From assembly GCF_001267885.1 (NCBI RefSeq), contig NZ_CP012382.1, positions 3,087,001-3,151,000 of the forward strand: a stretch of 64,000 nt of DNA, given 5' to 3'. Each line of letters opens with the position of its first letter. The stretch's first letter is position 1. This DNA is from Streptomyces ambofaciens ATCC 23877 (lineage in GTDB: Bacteria > Actinomycetota > Actinomycetes > Streptomycetales > Streptomycetaceae). The translations under genes and the position numbers were made by a program. The notes under the pieces are model-generated. The model was not told the DNA's origin. It saw only the letters and a program-made list of their open reading frames with translations, and made no database searches. Shown here piece by piece: positions 16,939-26,325 of this stretch.

Positions 16939-17559
16939 ATGGGGGTCAGGTACACCCGTGAGCTGCTCGAAGAGGCGGCTCGGGTGACAACGAACTGGGA
17001 CGACGCCGTACGTTGGTGCGGCGGCACGCCCACTCCCGGCAGCAGGCGATATCTGCGTCAGAAAATGACCGAGGCAGGCGTGGACGTCGCCCGCTTTCCG
17101 GCGCAGTGGACGCGCCACTCCGAGGAGGCGATCCGAGCCGCCGTCGCCGCCTCGGCCAACGTCAAGGAAGTGCTGCGCCGCCTGGGCATCAACCCGGTAG
17201 GCGGCAACCACACGCACATCAGCCGCCGTATCGCGGCACTGGGCATCGACACATCCCACTTCGCCGGGCGGCCGCGAAAGCCCAGGAAATCGCACGGCGA
17301 TCTCCTGGCCCTGCGCACGCCACAAGACGGCAGGGTGCCCGGAAGTCGGCTGCTACCCCACTTGCTGCGGTCCGGAGTTCCGGAGAACTGCGCGATGTGC
17401 GGCACGGGGCCCAAGTGGAACGGCAGACCTCTCCGACTGGAGGTCGACCACGTCGACGGCGCCTGGTGGGACAACCGCCCGGAGAACCTCCGGCTGCTCT
17501 GCCCCAACTGCCATGCCGCGACGGACACATACCGAGGCCGCAGGCGCAACGCCTCATGA
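16939..17559 (+). CDS. HNH endonuclease with two N-terminal repeat modules
   Basis: This 206-residue protein has two copies of a module of about 50 residues (about 1-50 and 57-106), each running from a helix like YTRELLEEAARVTTNWDDAV through a conserved Gly turn to a closing G(I/V)D(T/V)xxF. The second ends ALGIDTSHF. The modules look like helix-turn-helix DNA-binding units. The C-terminal HNH domain has CAMCG, LEVDHVDGAWWDNRPENL and LCPNCH, giving a zinc knuckle plus D-H and N catalytic residues. GGAGGGGAAGC precedes the ATG. Its stop overlaps the start of a second HNH gene (ATGA). Codon use looks less GC-biased than the neighbours, suggesting acquisition. Confidence 0.87.
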   Translation: MGVRYTRELLEEAARVTTNWDDAVRWCGGTPTPGSRRYLRQKMTEAGVDVARFPAQWTRHSEEAIRAAVAASANVKEVLRRLGINPVGGNHTHISRRIAALGIDTSHFAGRPRKPRKSHGDLLALRTPQDGRVPGSRLLPHLLRSGVPENCAMCGTGPKWNGRPLRLEVDHVDGAWWDNRPENLRLLCPNCHAATDTYRGRRRNAS

Positions 17560-18422
17560 GTAGGCCGAAGTACACACGCGACCTGCTGACACGCGCCGCA
17601 GCCGAGGCCACCAGCATGGTCGACCTGATGCACAGACTCGGAGCGCCCGTGGGAAGCGGCCCCCGCTGCTATCTCAGCAAGCGGCTACGGCACTACCGCA
17701 TCGACACCTCGCACTTTCGCGAGGTGTCGATGCCGGAACGCGAACGACGCAGCTACTCGGAGGAACTCCTGAGAGAAGCCGCCGCCCGTACGAACAGCAT
17801 CAGGGAGATGCTGGAGTTCATGGGGCTCTCCCCGCAGGACGGCCCGTACGGCCACATCAGGAAAAGGCTGGACAAGTTCGGCATCGACACGTCGCACTTC
17901 ACGAGTGGACGCGCGTACGGTCCTGGCCTTGTTCCCCGCGCCGAGCTGGCGGCAGCGGTGGAGGCTGCCACGAGCGTGGCCGGAGTCCTCGCGGCCCTTG
18001 GCCGAAGCAACACCGGTGGCTCTCGGACACTCGTGAAGCGCAGCATCGAAGCATACGGTCTGTCGACCGCCCACTTCACAGGACAGGGCCACTATCGCGG
18101 CATCCGCTCTCCCCGCCGCAGAGCGGCGTCCGAGATCCTGGTGCGGCTCCCTCCCGGATGTGCCCGTACCAAAACCGTTCTGCTGCGGCGGGCCCTTGAT
18201 GACCTCGGCGTACGGCATGTCTGCGGCGAGTGCGGCATCGGAGACACCTGGCAGGGCAGGCGACTCGTGCTGGAAGTTGATCACATCAACGGCGATCGTC
18301 TGGACAACCGCCGGGAGAACCTGCGTTACCTCTGCCCGTCCTGCCACAGCCAGACGGCCACCTTCGCCAATCGATCGCGCGATCGCCGCATCCCTCCGCA
18401 GCGGCTCGGCGGGAGCCAGTAA
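17556..18422 (+). CDS. HNH endonuclease with three N-terminal repeat modules
   Basis: This 288-residue protein is a longer version of the preceding gene. Three modules occupy about residues 1-190: YTRDLLTRAAAEATS to IDTSHF, YSEELLREAAART to FGIDTSHF, and VPRAELAAAVEAATS to LSTAHF. The HNH domain has CGECG, LEVDHINGDRLDNRRENL and LCPSCH. The start overlaps the previous stop by 4 bases, so the two are translationally coupled. The gene ends 10 bp before an atypical tRNA. The nuclease fold is clear; the target is unknown. Proteins of this type occur in actinophages and actinobacterial chromosomes (family knowledge), but no phage genes are nearby here. Confidence 0.87.
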   Translation: MSRPKYTRDLLTRAAAEATSMVDLMHRLGAPVGSGPRCYLSKRLRHYRIDTSHFREVSMPERERRSYSEELLREAAARTNSIREMLEFMGLSPQDGPYGHIRKRLDKFGIDTSHFTSGRAYGPGLVPRAELAAAVEAATSVAGVLAALGRSNTGGSRTLVKRSIEAYGLSTAHFTGQGHYRGIRSPRRRAASEILVRLPPGCARTKTVLLRRALDDLGVRHVCGECGIGDTWQGRRLVLEVDHINGDRLDNRRENLRYLCPSCHSQTATFANRSRDRRIPPQRLGGSQ

Positions 18423-18432
18423 GCTGTACGTG

Positions 18433-18509
18433 GGGCCGTAGCCCAATTTCGGCAGGAGGCACCACTTTTAGGTAGTGGACAGTGCGAGTTCGAGTCTCGT
18501 CGGCCCCAC
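18433..18509 (+). tRNA. Atypical tRNA, anticodon UAG (Leu-like loop, short variable region)
   Basis: A 77-base cloverleaf can be drawn: acceptor GGGGCCG/CGGCCCC, D stem of three pairs (GCC/GGC) with an enlarged loop, anticodon stem CCACT/AGTGG with loop TTTAGGT (anticodon TAG at 18470-18472), variable loop ACAGT of five bases, T arm GCGAG TTCGAGT CTCGT, and discriminator A. The anticodon loop matches a Leu(UAG) tRNA, yet bacterial tRNA-Leu always has a long variable arm, which is absent here. No CCA is encoded. The isotype is therefore uncertain; it may be a divergent or repurposed tRNA. Confidence 0.72.
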
Positions 18510-18514
18510 CTTCA

Positions 18515-18546
18515 GGGCGCGGCTCCCCGCGGGGAGTCGCGCCCTT
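18515..18546. terminator. Bidirectional terminator between tRNA and rdgB
   Basis: A 15-bp inverted repeat (AGGGCGCGGCTCCCC) with one G-T pair and a two-base centre lies between the tRNA and the convergent rdgB gene. Confidence 0.7.
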
Positions 18547-18568
18547 CCGGCTTCTTGCGCGACCGCTC

Positions 18569-19171
18569 TCAGCCCAACAGTTCCCGTACCGCCGGTACCA
18601 GGGCCCTGAAGGCCTTGCCGCGGTGGCTGATCGCGTTTTTCTCCTCGGCGGTCAGCTCGGCGCAGGTGCGGGTCTCGCCGTCCGGCTGGAGGATCGGGTC
18701 GTAGCCGAAGCCGCCCGTGCCGGCCGGGGTGTGGCGGAGGGTGCCGCGGAGTTGACCCTCGACGACCCGCTCCGTGCCGTCCGGCAGGGCGAGGGCCGCC
18801 GCGCAGGCGAAGTGGGCGCCGCGGTGCTCGTCGGCGATGTCGCCGATCTGGGCGAGGAGCAGGTCGAGGTTGGCCTTGTCGTCGCCGTGGCGGCCGGCCC
18901 AGCGGGCGGAGAAGATGCCGGGTGCGCCGTTCAGGACGTCGACGCAGAGACCGGAGTCGTCGGCGACGGCGGGGTGGCCGGTGGCCCGGGCGAGGGCGTG
19001 GGCCTTGAGGAGGGCGTTCTCGGCGAAGGTGACGCCGGTTTCCCTGACGTCGGGGATCTCCGGGTAGGCGTCCGCGCCGACGAGGTCGTGGGGCAGGCCT
19101 GCGTCGGCGAGGATGGCCCTCAGCTCGGTGATCTTTCCGGCGTTGCGGGTGGCGAGGATCAGGCGGGTCAT
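18569..19171 (-). CDS. rdgB: Non-canonical purine NTP pyrophosphatase
   Basis: This 200-residue protein is a full-length RdgB/HAM1 family member. It begins LILATRNAGKITELRAIL, the nucleotide-binding opening block. The central DDSGLCVDVLNGAPGIFSAR contains the metal-binding acidic pair, and GGFGYDPIL and SHRGKA are the later family motifs. It hydrolyses dITP, ITP and XTP to monophosphates, keeping deaminated purines out of DNA and RNA. It lies downstream of rph in the same orientation with one small gene between, an arrangement common in actinobacteria. Confidence 0.94.
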   Translation of the reverse strand: MTRLILATRNAGKITELRAILADAGLPHDLVGADAYPEIPDVRETGVTFAENALLKAHALARATGHPAVADDSGLCVDVLNGAPGIFSARWAGRHGDDKANLDLLLAQIGDIADEHRGAHFACAAALALPDGTERVVEGQLRGTLRHTPAGTGGFGYDPILQPDGETRTCAELTAEEKNAISHRGKAFRALVPAVRELLG

Positions 19172-19217
19172 GGGTTCAGTATCCCGGGCGTCCGCCGGTC
19201 CGTTCGCACCCGCTCCG

Positions 19218-19625
19218 CTACGGCGTGCAGACCTTGGTCAGTTCGCCCGCCGCGTCGGTGACGGGGCTGAGGTCGGGGGTCTCGTCGCCGTTCTCGACCG
19301 AGGTGCGGACGTTGTCGACGGCCTTGCCGAGGTCGTCGACGGCCTGGTCGACGTCGGCGTTGTCGGTCTTGTCGCCGATCTTGTCGAGGTTCTTGTCTAT
19401 GGAGGTGAGGGATTCCTCGAGTTGCGTCGGGTCGTTGGAGGCGTTCTCCACGGCCTGCTGGAGGGCGGTGACGCTGTCGGCGATGGCGTCGGCGGTCTGG
19501 ACGCAGTCGAGGGCCTTGTCGACGGCGTCGCAGCCGGTGGTGAGGCCGGCCGTGAGGGCGAAGGTCACCACGGCTGCGGCGGTGACGGTGGTGCGGCGAA
19601 GGCGGCGGTGGCGGCTCGCGGCCAT
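19218..19625 (-). CDS. Small exported protein, possible lipoprotein
   Basis: This 135-residue protein starts with a basic segment (RHRRLRRTT) and a hydrophobic signal (AAAVVTFALTAGLTTGCDAV, about 15-34). The Cys at 32 could be a lipidation site, but TTGC is a poor lipobox. The remainder is an acidic, helical region with heptad-like spacing (VTALQQAVENAS, DLGKAVDNVRTSVEN), suggesting a short coiled coil, and it ends with a second Cys. It lies between rdgB and rph on the same strand. The family is unnamed and no function is assigned. Confidence 0.75.
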   Translation of the reverse strand: MAASRHRRLRRTTVTAAAVVTFALTAGLTTGCDAVDKALDCVQTADAIADSVTALQQAVENASNDPTQLEESLTSIDKNLDKIGDKTDNADVDQAVDDLGKAVDNVRTSVENGDETPDLSPVTDAAGELTKVCTP

Positions 19626-19824
19626 GGGTCTCGGTCCTCCCCTTGGGACAGGGCCGGGCGGCCCGTGTGCGTGCGGTACGTGCGGTGCGTGCGGCGCCGG
19701 GCGTACGGCGCGTGCGGCCGTACGCCCGGGGAAGTGCTGTACCGCTGTACTGCTAGTGACGCGGCGGCGGGCGGTGGAGTTGCGCGTGCGGGCCGCCCTT
19801 CTTGATGCGTCCTTGGTGTGCTCT

Positions 19825-20565
19825 TTACCTCTCCAGGGACGCGTCGAGCGCCTTGCGCTGGAGGTCGGCCAGCTCGGCGCAGCCGCCGGCGGCGAGGTCG
19901 AGGAGGGCGTTGAGTTCGTCGCGGTCGAAGGGCTCGGCCTCGGCGGTGCCCTGGACCTCGACGAAGCGGCCGTCCCCGGTGCAGACGACGTTCATGTCGG
20001 TGTCGGCGCGGACGTCCTCCTCGTAGCGGAGGTCGAGGAGGGGGGTGCCGTCGACGATGCCGACGGAGATGGCGGAGACCGTGCCGGTGAGGGGCTTGCG
20101 GCTGGGCTTGATGAGCTTCTTGGTGGTCTGGGCCCAGGTGATGGCGTCGGCGAGGGCGACGTAGGCGCCGGTGATGGCGGCGGTACGGGTGCCGCCGTCG
20201 GCCTGGAGGACGTCGCAGTCGAGGACGATGGTGTTCTCGCCGAGCGCCTTGTAGTCGATGACCGCGCGCAGGGAGCGGCCGATGAGGCGGCTGATCTCGT
20301 GGGTGCGGCCGCCGATGCGGCCCTTGACGGATTCGCGGTCGCCGCGGGTGTTGGTGGCCCGGGGGAGCATGGCGTATTCGGCGGTGACCCAGCCTTCGCC
20401 GCTGCCCTTGCGCCAGCGGGGGACGCCTTCGGTGACGGAGGCGTTGCAGAGGACTTTGGTGTCGCCGAAGGAGACGAGGACGGAGCCTTCGGCGTGCTTG
20501 CTCCAGCCGCGTTCGATGGTGACGGGGCGGAGCTGCTGGGGGGTGCGGCCGTCGATGCGTGACAT
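19825..20565 (-). CDS. rph: Ribonuclease PH
   Basis: This 246-residue protein matches RNase PH over its full length. It opens with [18 protein letters not shown], and [19 protein letters not shown] carries the phosphate-binding Arg region. [20 protein letters not shown] and the later [17 protein letters not shown] block hold the catalytic acidic residues. It trims tRNA 3' ends by phosphorolysis. It is transcribed toward rdgB. A terminator between nagF and rph (20592-20635) isolates it from the PTS gene upstream. Confidence 0.95.
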   Translation of the reverse strand: MSRIDGRTPQQLRPVTIERGWSKHAEGSVLVSFGDTKVLCNASVTEGVPRWRKGSGEGWVTAEYAMLPRATNTRGDRESVKGRIGGRTHEISRLIGRSLRAVIDYKALGENTIVLDCDVLQADGGTRTAAITGAYVALADAITWAQTTKKLIKPSRKPLTGTVSAISVGIVDGTPLLDLRYEEDVRADTDMNVVCTGDGRFVEVQGTAEAEPFDRDELNALLDLAAGGCAELADLQRKALDASLER

Positions 20566-20591
20566 GCGGGTGAGCCTAGCGGGCCATGCGG

Positions 20592-20635
20592 AAGGGGCCT
20601 TCCCCGCTGTGGAGAGCGGCGGTGGAAGGCCCCTT
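20592..20635 (-). terminator. Terminator after nagF
   Basis: A 12-bp perfect inverted repeat (AAGGGGCCTTCC / GGAAGGCCCCTT) with a 20-base loop that itself can pair lies between the nagF stop and the rph start. Confidence 0.65.
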
Positions 20636-20659
20636 GCCGGGGTGTGAACCGGTGGGGTT

Positions 20660-20893
20660 CTACATCATGTCTTCGATCTCGGCCGCGAGCGGGTCGGCGT
20701 CGGTGCCGATGACGACCTGGATGGCGGTGCCCATCTTGACGACGCCGTGGGCGCCGGCGGCCTTGAGGGCGGCTTCGTCGACCAGCGCGGGGTCGTTGAC
20801 CTCGGTGCGGAGGCGGGTGATGCAGCCTTCGATCTCGTCGATGTTGTCGATGCCGCCGAGGCCGGCGACGATCTTCTCAGCCTTGCTGGCCAT
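20660..20893 (-). CDS. nagF: PTS EIIB component, N-acetylglucosamine type
   Basis: This 77-residue single-domain EIIB of the glucose superfamily begins [20 protein letters not shown]. The phosphocysteine lies in [12 protein letters not shown], matching the family motif. It passes phosphate from EIIA to the sugar bound by the EIIC permeases encoded divergently (nagE1) and beyond (nagE2), neither of which carries an EIIB domain. In S. coelicolor the same arrangement (nagF, nagE1, nagE2) serves GlcNAc uptake; assignment here rests on that remembered synteny plus the dre operator in the shared upstream region. The ATG at 20893 is supported by GGAG upstream; a longer reading adds nothing conserved. 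Confidence 0.9.
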   Translation of the reverse strand: MASKAEKIVAGLGGIDNIDEIEGCITRLRTEVNDPALVDEAALKAAGAHGVVKMGTAIQVVIGTDADPLAAEIEDMM

Positions 20894-21010
20894 GTTCCTT
20901 CTCCCTGATCCGAACCGCTTTGTCGCAGTAACCCACAGTTGGCCCATCTTCGCGAGCCATCGTGCGGGGTGTACCGAATGATGGCGTCACGGCGGCGGAA
21001 CCGACCGTCA

Positions 21011-21026
21011 ACTGGTCTACACCAGT
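21011..21026. promoter_or_regulatory. DasR operator (dre) between nagF and nagE1
   Basis: ACTGGTCTACACCAGT is a near-perfect palindrome matching the DasR responsive element consensus ACTGGTCTAGACCACT. It lies in the divergent nagF/nagE1 region, 25 bases before the nagE1 start, where the GntR regulator DasR would block both genes until glucosamine-6-phosphate releases it. Confidence 0.85.
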
Positions 21027-21050
21027 GTACCGGCGACCGATGGAGACCGG

Positions 21051-22346
21051 ATGAGTGCCGACAGCGCGGTCAGTCCCGCTCGGGCCCGATGGAACACGTT
21101 GTTCCAGGGGTTGCAGAAGATGGGCCGCAGTCTTCAGCTGCCCATTGCGGTCCTGCCCGCCGCGGGCATTCTCAACCGGCTGGGGCAGCCGGACGTCTTC
21201 GGCGACGACGGGCTGGGCTGGTCGAACGTCTCGAAGGTGATGATCGGCGCGGGCGGGGCGCTGCTGGACGGTTCGCTGGGGCTGCCGCTGCTGTTCTGCG
21301 TGGGTGTGGCCATCGGCATGGCGAAGAAGGCGGACGGTTCGACGGCGCTCGCGGCGGTGGCGGGGTTCCTCGTCTACTGGAACGTGCTGCGGCAGTTCCC
21401 GGAGGACTGTCCGGAGGGGTCGGAGGCGGTTCCGCAGATCGGTTGCCGGCTCACCGACGGGTCGGAGACGGTGACGGCGTTCACCTACCAGAACCCGGGG
21501 GTCTTCGGCGGCATCGTGATCGGGTTGCTGGCGGCCTACTTCTGGCAGCGCTTCCACCGCACGAGGCTGGTGGACTGGCTGGGCTTCTTCAACGGCCGGC
21601 GGCTGGTGCCGATCATCATGGCGTTCGCGGCGATCGTGTTCGCGGCGCTGTGCCTGTGGGTGTGGCCGCCGATCGGCGGTGCGCTGGAGAGCTTCAGCGA
21701 CTGGCTGAACGGTCTGGGCGCGTGGGGTTCGGGCATCTTCGGGCTGGCGAACCGGGCGCTGCTGGTGATCGGCCTGCACCAGTTCCTGAACGTGCCGATG
21801 TGGTTCCAGTTCGGCTCGTACACGAAGCCGGACGGCACGGTGGTGCACGGCGACATCAACATGTTCCTGGCGGGCGACCCGACCGCGGGGCAGTTCACCA
21901 CGGGCTTCTTCCCGATCATGATGTTCGCGCTGCCGGCGGCGGCGCTGGCGATCACGCACTGCGCGAAGCCGCACCGCCGCAAGGAGGTGGGCGGTCTGAT
22001 GCTGTCGGTGGCGCTGACGTCGTTCGTGACGGGCATCACGGAGCCGCTGGAGTACTCGTTCCTGTTCATCGCGCCGCTGCTGTACGCGGTGCACGCGGTG
22101 CTGACGGGTGTGTCGATGGCGGTGACGTGGGCGCTGGGCGTGAAGGACGGGTTCAGTTTCTCGGCGGGGCTGATCGACTACGTCATCAACTGGAACCTGG
22201 CGACGAAGCCTTGGCTGATCATTCCGATCGGTCTGTGTTTCGCGGTGGTGTACTACGCGGTGTTCCGGTTCGCGATCACGAGGTTCGATCTGAAGACGCC
22301 GGGGCGGGAGCCGGAGGACGAGGTGGAGGACGTGGCGAAGGGGTAG
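21051..22346 (+). CDS. nagE1: PTS EIIC permease, N-acetylglucosamine family (paralogue 1)
   Basis: This 431-residue membrane protein of the glucose/GlcNAc EIIC family has about ten hydrophobic segments. Family blocks visible are MGRSLQLPIAVLPAAGI near the N-terminus, FNGRRLVPIIMAFAA, GLHQFLNVPMWFQ, FLAGDPTAGQFTTGFFPIMM, and GITEPLEYSFLFIAPLLYA with the conserved substrate-site Glu. It has neither EIIB nor EIIA domains, so it depends on the separate nagF product. GGAG is 5 bases before the ATG. In S. coelicolor the equivalent gene is a minor GlcNAc permease (family knowledge). A terminator follows at 22374-22410. Confidence 0.9.
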   Translation: MSADSAVSPARARWNTLFQGLQKMGRSLQLPIAVLPAAGILNRLGQPDVFGDDGLGWSNVSKVMIGAGGALLDGSLGLPLLFCVGVAIGMAKKADGSTALAAVAGFLVYWNVLRQFPEDCPEGSEAVPQIGCRLTDGSETVTAFTYQNPGVFGGIVIGLLAAYFWQRFHRTRLVDWLGFFNGRRLVPIIMAFAAIVFAALCLWVWPPIGGALESFSDWLNGLGAWGSGIFGLANRALLVIGLHQFLNVPMWFQFGSYTKPDGTVVHGDINMFLAGDPTAGQFTTGFFPIMMFALPAAALAITHCAKPHRRKEVGGLMLSVALTSFVTGITEPLEYSFLFIAPLLYAVHAVLTGVSMAVTWALGVKDGFSFSAGLIDYVINWNLATKPWLIIPIGLCFAVVYYAVFRFAITRFDLKTPGREPEDEVEDVAKG

Positions 22347-22373
22347 CTTCGCGTAGGCTTCGACCGTGGTCTT

Positions 22374-22410
22374 CCGAAGGCCCCCGGACCGTGCGTCCGG
22401 GGGCCTTCGG
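22374..22410 (+). terminator. Terminator after nagE1
   Basis: A 16-bp perfect inverted repeat (CCGAAGGCCCCCGGAC) with a 5-base loop, 27 bases after the nagE1 stop. Confidence 0.85.
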
Positions 22411-22512
22411 CATGCCCTCGCGGGGCGTGGGGGCGGGGACTCGATCCGGTACTGCGCGTAGTGCCGCGGTCGCGGAATCGCGGGTTCCTTACACGGCCTT
22501 CATCGTGCTACA

Positions 22513-22528
22513 ACAGGTCTACACCACT
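22513..22528. promoter_or_regulatory. DasR operator dre-1 upstream of nagE2
   Basis: ACAGGTCTACACCACT matches the dre consensus at 14 or more of 16 positions and lies about 82 bases before the nagE2 start. Confidence 0.8.
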
Positions 22529-22529
22529 G

Positions 22530-22545
22530 AGTGGTTTAGACCTGC
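22530..22545. promoter_or_regulatory. DasR operator dre-2 upstream of nagE2
   Basis: AGTGGTTTAGACCTGC, read on the other strand as GCAGGTCTAAACCACT, is a second dre immediately beside dre-1, so two DasR dimers could bind side by side at the nagE2 promoter. Confidence 0.78.
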
Positions 22546-22609
22546 GACGACGCCGTCCTCATCCTTCCCGTGCGACCGGGCGGCGCGCCCTGTCCCCCTG
22601 GAGGATGTT

Positions 22610-23875
<1,266 letters not shown>

Positions 23876-23890
23876 CCCCTACGCACGTCG

Positions 23891-23935
23891 CACGGAGGCG
23901 GGGCCCGGTCACCTGGACCGGGCCCCGCCTCCGTG
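23891..23935. terminator. Bidirectional terminator between nagE2 and the MBL gene
   Basis: A 20-bp perfect inverted repeat (CACGGAGGCGGGGCCCGGTC) with a 5-base loop sits between two convergent genes. Confidence 0.85.
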
Positions 23936-23943
23936 GTCGTGCG

Positions 23944-24696
23944 TCAGATCTCGTACACCGCGCCCGCCGCGGCGACCTCCACCCGGCCGCCGTAGACCTC
24001 GCGCGCGTCGGCGAGGTTGACCCGGGGGTCGGTCCACGGGGGGATGTGGGTGAGGACCAGGCTGCGGGCGCCGGCGCGGGCGGCGGTCTCACCCGCCTCG
24101 CGGCCGTTGAGGTGCAGGTCGGGGATGTCCTCCTTGCCGTGCGTGAACGCGGCCTCGCACAGGAACAGGTCGGTGTCGCGGGCGAGTTCGTCCAGCACGG
24201 GGGTGACGCCCGTGTCGCCGGAGTAGGTCAGCGACCGGCCGCCGTGCTCGACGCGGATGGCGTAGGCCTCCACGGGGTGCGCGACGCGTTCGGTGTGCAC
24301 GGTGAAGGGGCCGACCTCGAAGGTGGACGGCTTGACCGTGTGGAAGTCGAAGACCTCGCTCATGGACGAGGCGGTGGGGGTGTCGGCGTAGGCGGTGGTG
24401 AGCCGGTGTTCGGTGCCCTCGGGTCCGTAGACCGGGAGGGGATCGCAGCGGCCGCCTTCGTGCCGGTAGTAGCGCGCCACGAAGTAGGCGCACATGTCGA
24501 TGCAGTGGTCGGCGTGCAGGTGGCTGAGGAAGATCGCGTCGAGGTCGTAGAGACCGCAGTGGCGCTGCAGCTCGCCCAGGGCACCGTTGCCCATGTCGAG
24601 GAGCAGCCGGAAGCCGTCGGCCTCGACGAGGTAGCTCGAGCAGGCCGATTCCGCGGACGGGAACGACCCCGAGCAGCCGACGACGGTGAGCTTCAT
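23944..24696 (-). CDS. MBL-fold metallohydrolase, RNase Z/cyclic-nucleotide-phosphodiesterase-like
   Basis: This 250-residue protein has the metallo-beta-lactamase metal motif SHLHADHCIDM near residues 60-70, a later YSGDTG with the bridging Asp, and a C-terminal LTHIPPW His. The opening KLTVVGCSGSFPS and the PVEAYAIRVEHGGRSLTYSGDT layout match the RNase Z/ElaC-like branch, although the substrate exosite of true RNase Z is not seen. It is often annotated as a metal-dependent phosphodiesterase. GGAGG precedes the ATG at 24696; the in-frame upstream extension to 24765 is not conserved-looking. Confidence 0.87.
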   Translation of the reverse strand: MKLTVVGCSGSFPSAESACSSYLVEADGFRLLLDMGNGALGELQRHCGLYDLDAIFLSHLHADHCIDMCAYFVARYYRHEGGRCDPLPVYGPEGTEHRLTTAYADTPTASSMSEVFDFHTVKPSTFEVGPFTVHTERVAHPVEAYAIRVEHGGRSLTYSGDTGVTPVLDELARDTDLFLCEAAFTHGKEDIPDLHLNGREAGETAARAGARSLVLTHIPPWTDPRVNLADAREVYGGRVEVAAAGAVYEI

Positions 24697-24899
24697 GAAG
24701 CAGAAACCTCCGCTGGCGCGTGTGGAGAGACGGGGGTCGTGCGGTTTGTCGAGCGTAAGGCGCAAAACCTTTGGTCGCTCCTCCGCCAGGGGCCGTTGTG
24801 GGCGAACTCACCTGCGGTGTCACCGGTTCGGCTGGACATGGGGCGCGTGAGGCCATTGAAGGGGCGCGCGGTGGTGGTGCGCGCCGGTACGGTCGTCGT

Positions 24900-25364
24900 A
24901 TGGACACGTCCTGGTGGCTCGCCTTCGCGGCGGTGGTACTGCTCGCGCTCGTCGCCACGGTCGTCGACGGCTGGGGCCGCGGGCGGCGGCCTTCTCGGCC
25001 GGGCGGCAGCCGGCGTCCGCCGGGGCGGCCGACGGGGCCGCGGGGACGGGCGGCCCGGCCGAGGCCCGCGGAGATCTGGTGGGCGAACGTGCCTTACGAG
25101 GACACCGGGGGCGCGAAGGACCGGCCGTGTCTGGTGATCTCGGTGCACGGGCGGCGCGCGCTCGTCGCGAAGATCACCACCCGGTACCGGGACGGGCGGG
25201 CCGGGGTGATCACGCTGCCGCCGGGCTCGGTGGGGGACGCGCGGGGGCGGACGAGCTTCCTGGAGACCGACGAGCTGCGCGAGGTGCCGGTGAGGGAGTT
25301 CCGGCGCCGGGTGGGCGAGGTGGACCCGGCCCTGTGGGACCAGGTCCGTCACCTCGCCCGGTGA
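24900..25364 (+). CDS. PemK/MazF-like domain protein with N-terminal membrane anchor
   Basis: This 154-residue protein starts with a transmembrane helix (WWLAFAAVVLLALVATVVDGW, about 5-25), then a basic Pro/Arg/Gly linker, then a PemK/MazF-like domain from about residue 57 (AEIWWANVPYEDTGGAKDRP, CLVISVHG, ALVAKITTRY, TSFLETDELREV). MazF toxins are soluble mRNA endoribonucleases with an adjacent antitoxin gene; here there is no antitoxin ORF and the domain is membrane-tethered, so a toxin role is doubtful. The ATG at 24900 lacks a strong ribosome binding site. It ends 4 bp from the convergent cysM. Confidence 0.8.
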   Translation: MDTSWWLAFAAVVLLALVATVVDGWGRGRRPSRPGGSRRPPGRPTGPRGRAARPRPAEIWWANVPYEDTGGAKDRPCLVISVHGRRALVAKITTRYRDGRAGVITLPPGSVGDARGRTSFLETDELREVPVREFRRRVGEVDPALWDQVRHLAR

Positions 25365-25368
25365 GGCC

Positions 25369-26325
<957 letters not shown>

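Noticed and set aside
18433..18509. Plain tRNA-Leu (UAG)
   Set aside because: The long variable arm required of bacterial leucine tRNAs is absent, so the anticodon alone does not justify a firm Leu call.
16939..18509. Remnant prophage or integrative element
   Set aside because: No integrase, excisionase, direct repeats or phage structural genes are present; only the HNH pair and tRNA are seen.
24900..25364. Active type II toxin of a toxin-antitoxin pair
   Set aside because: No antitoxin gene is adjacent and the domain is membrane-tethered; only the domain similarity is claimed.
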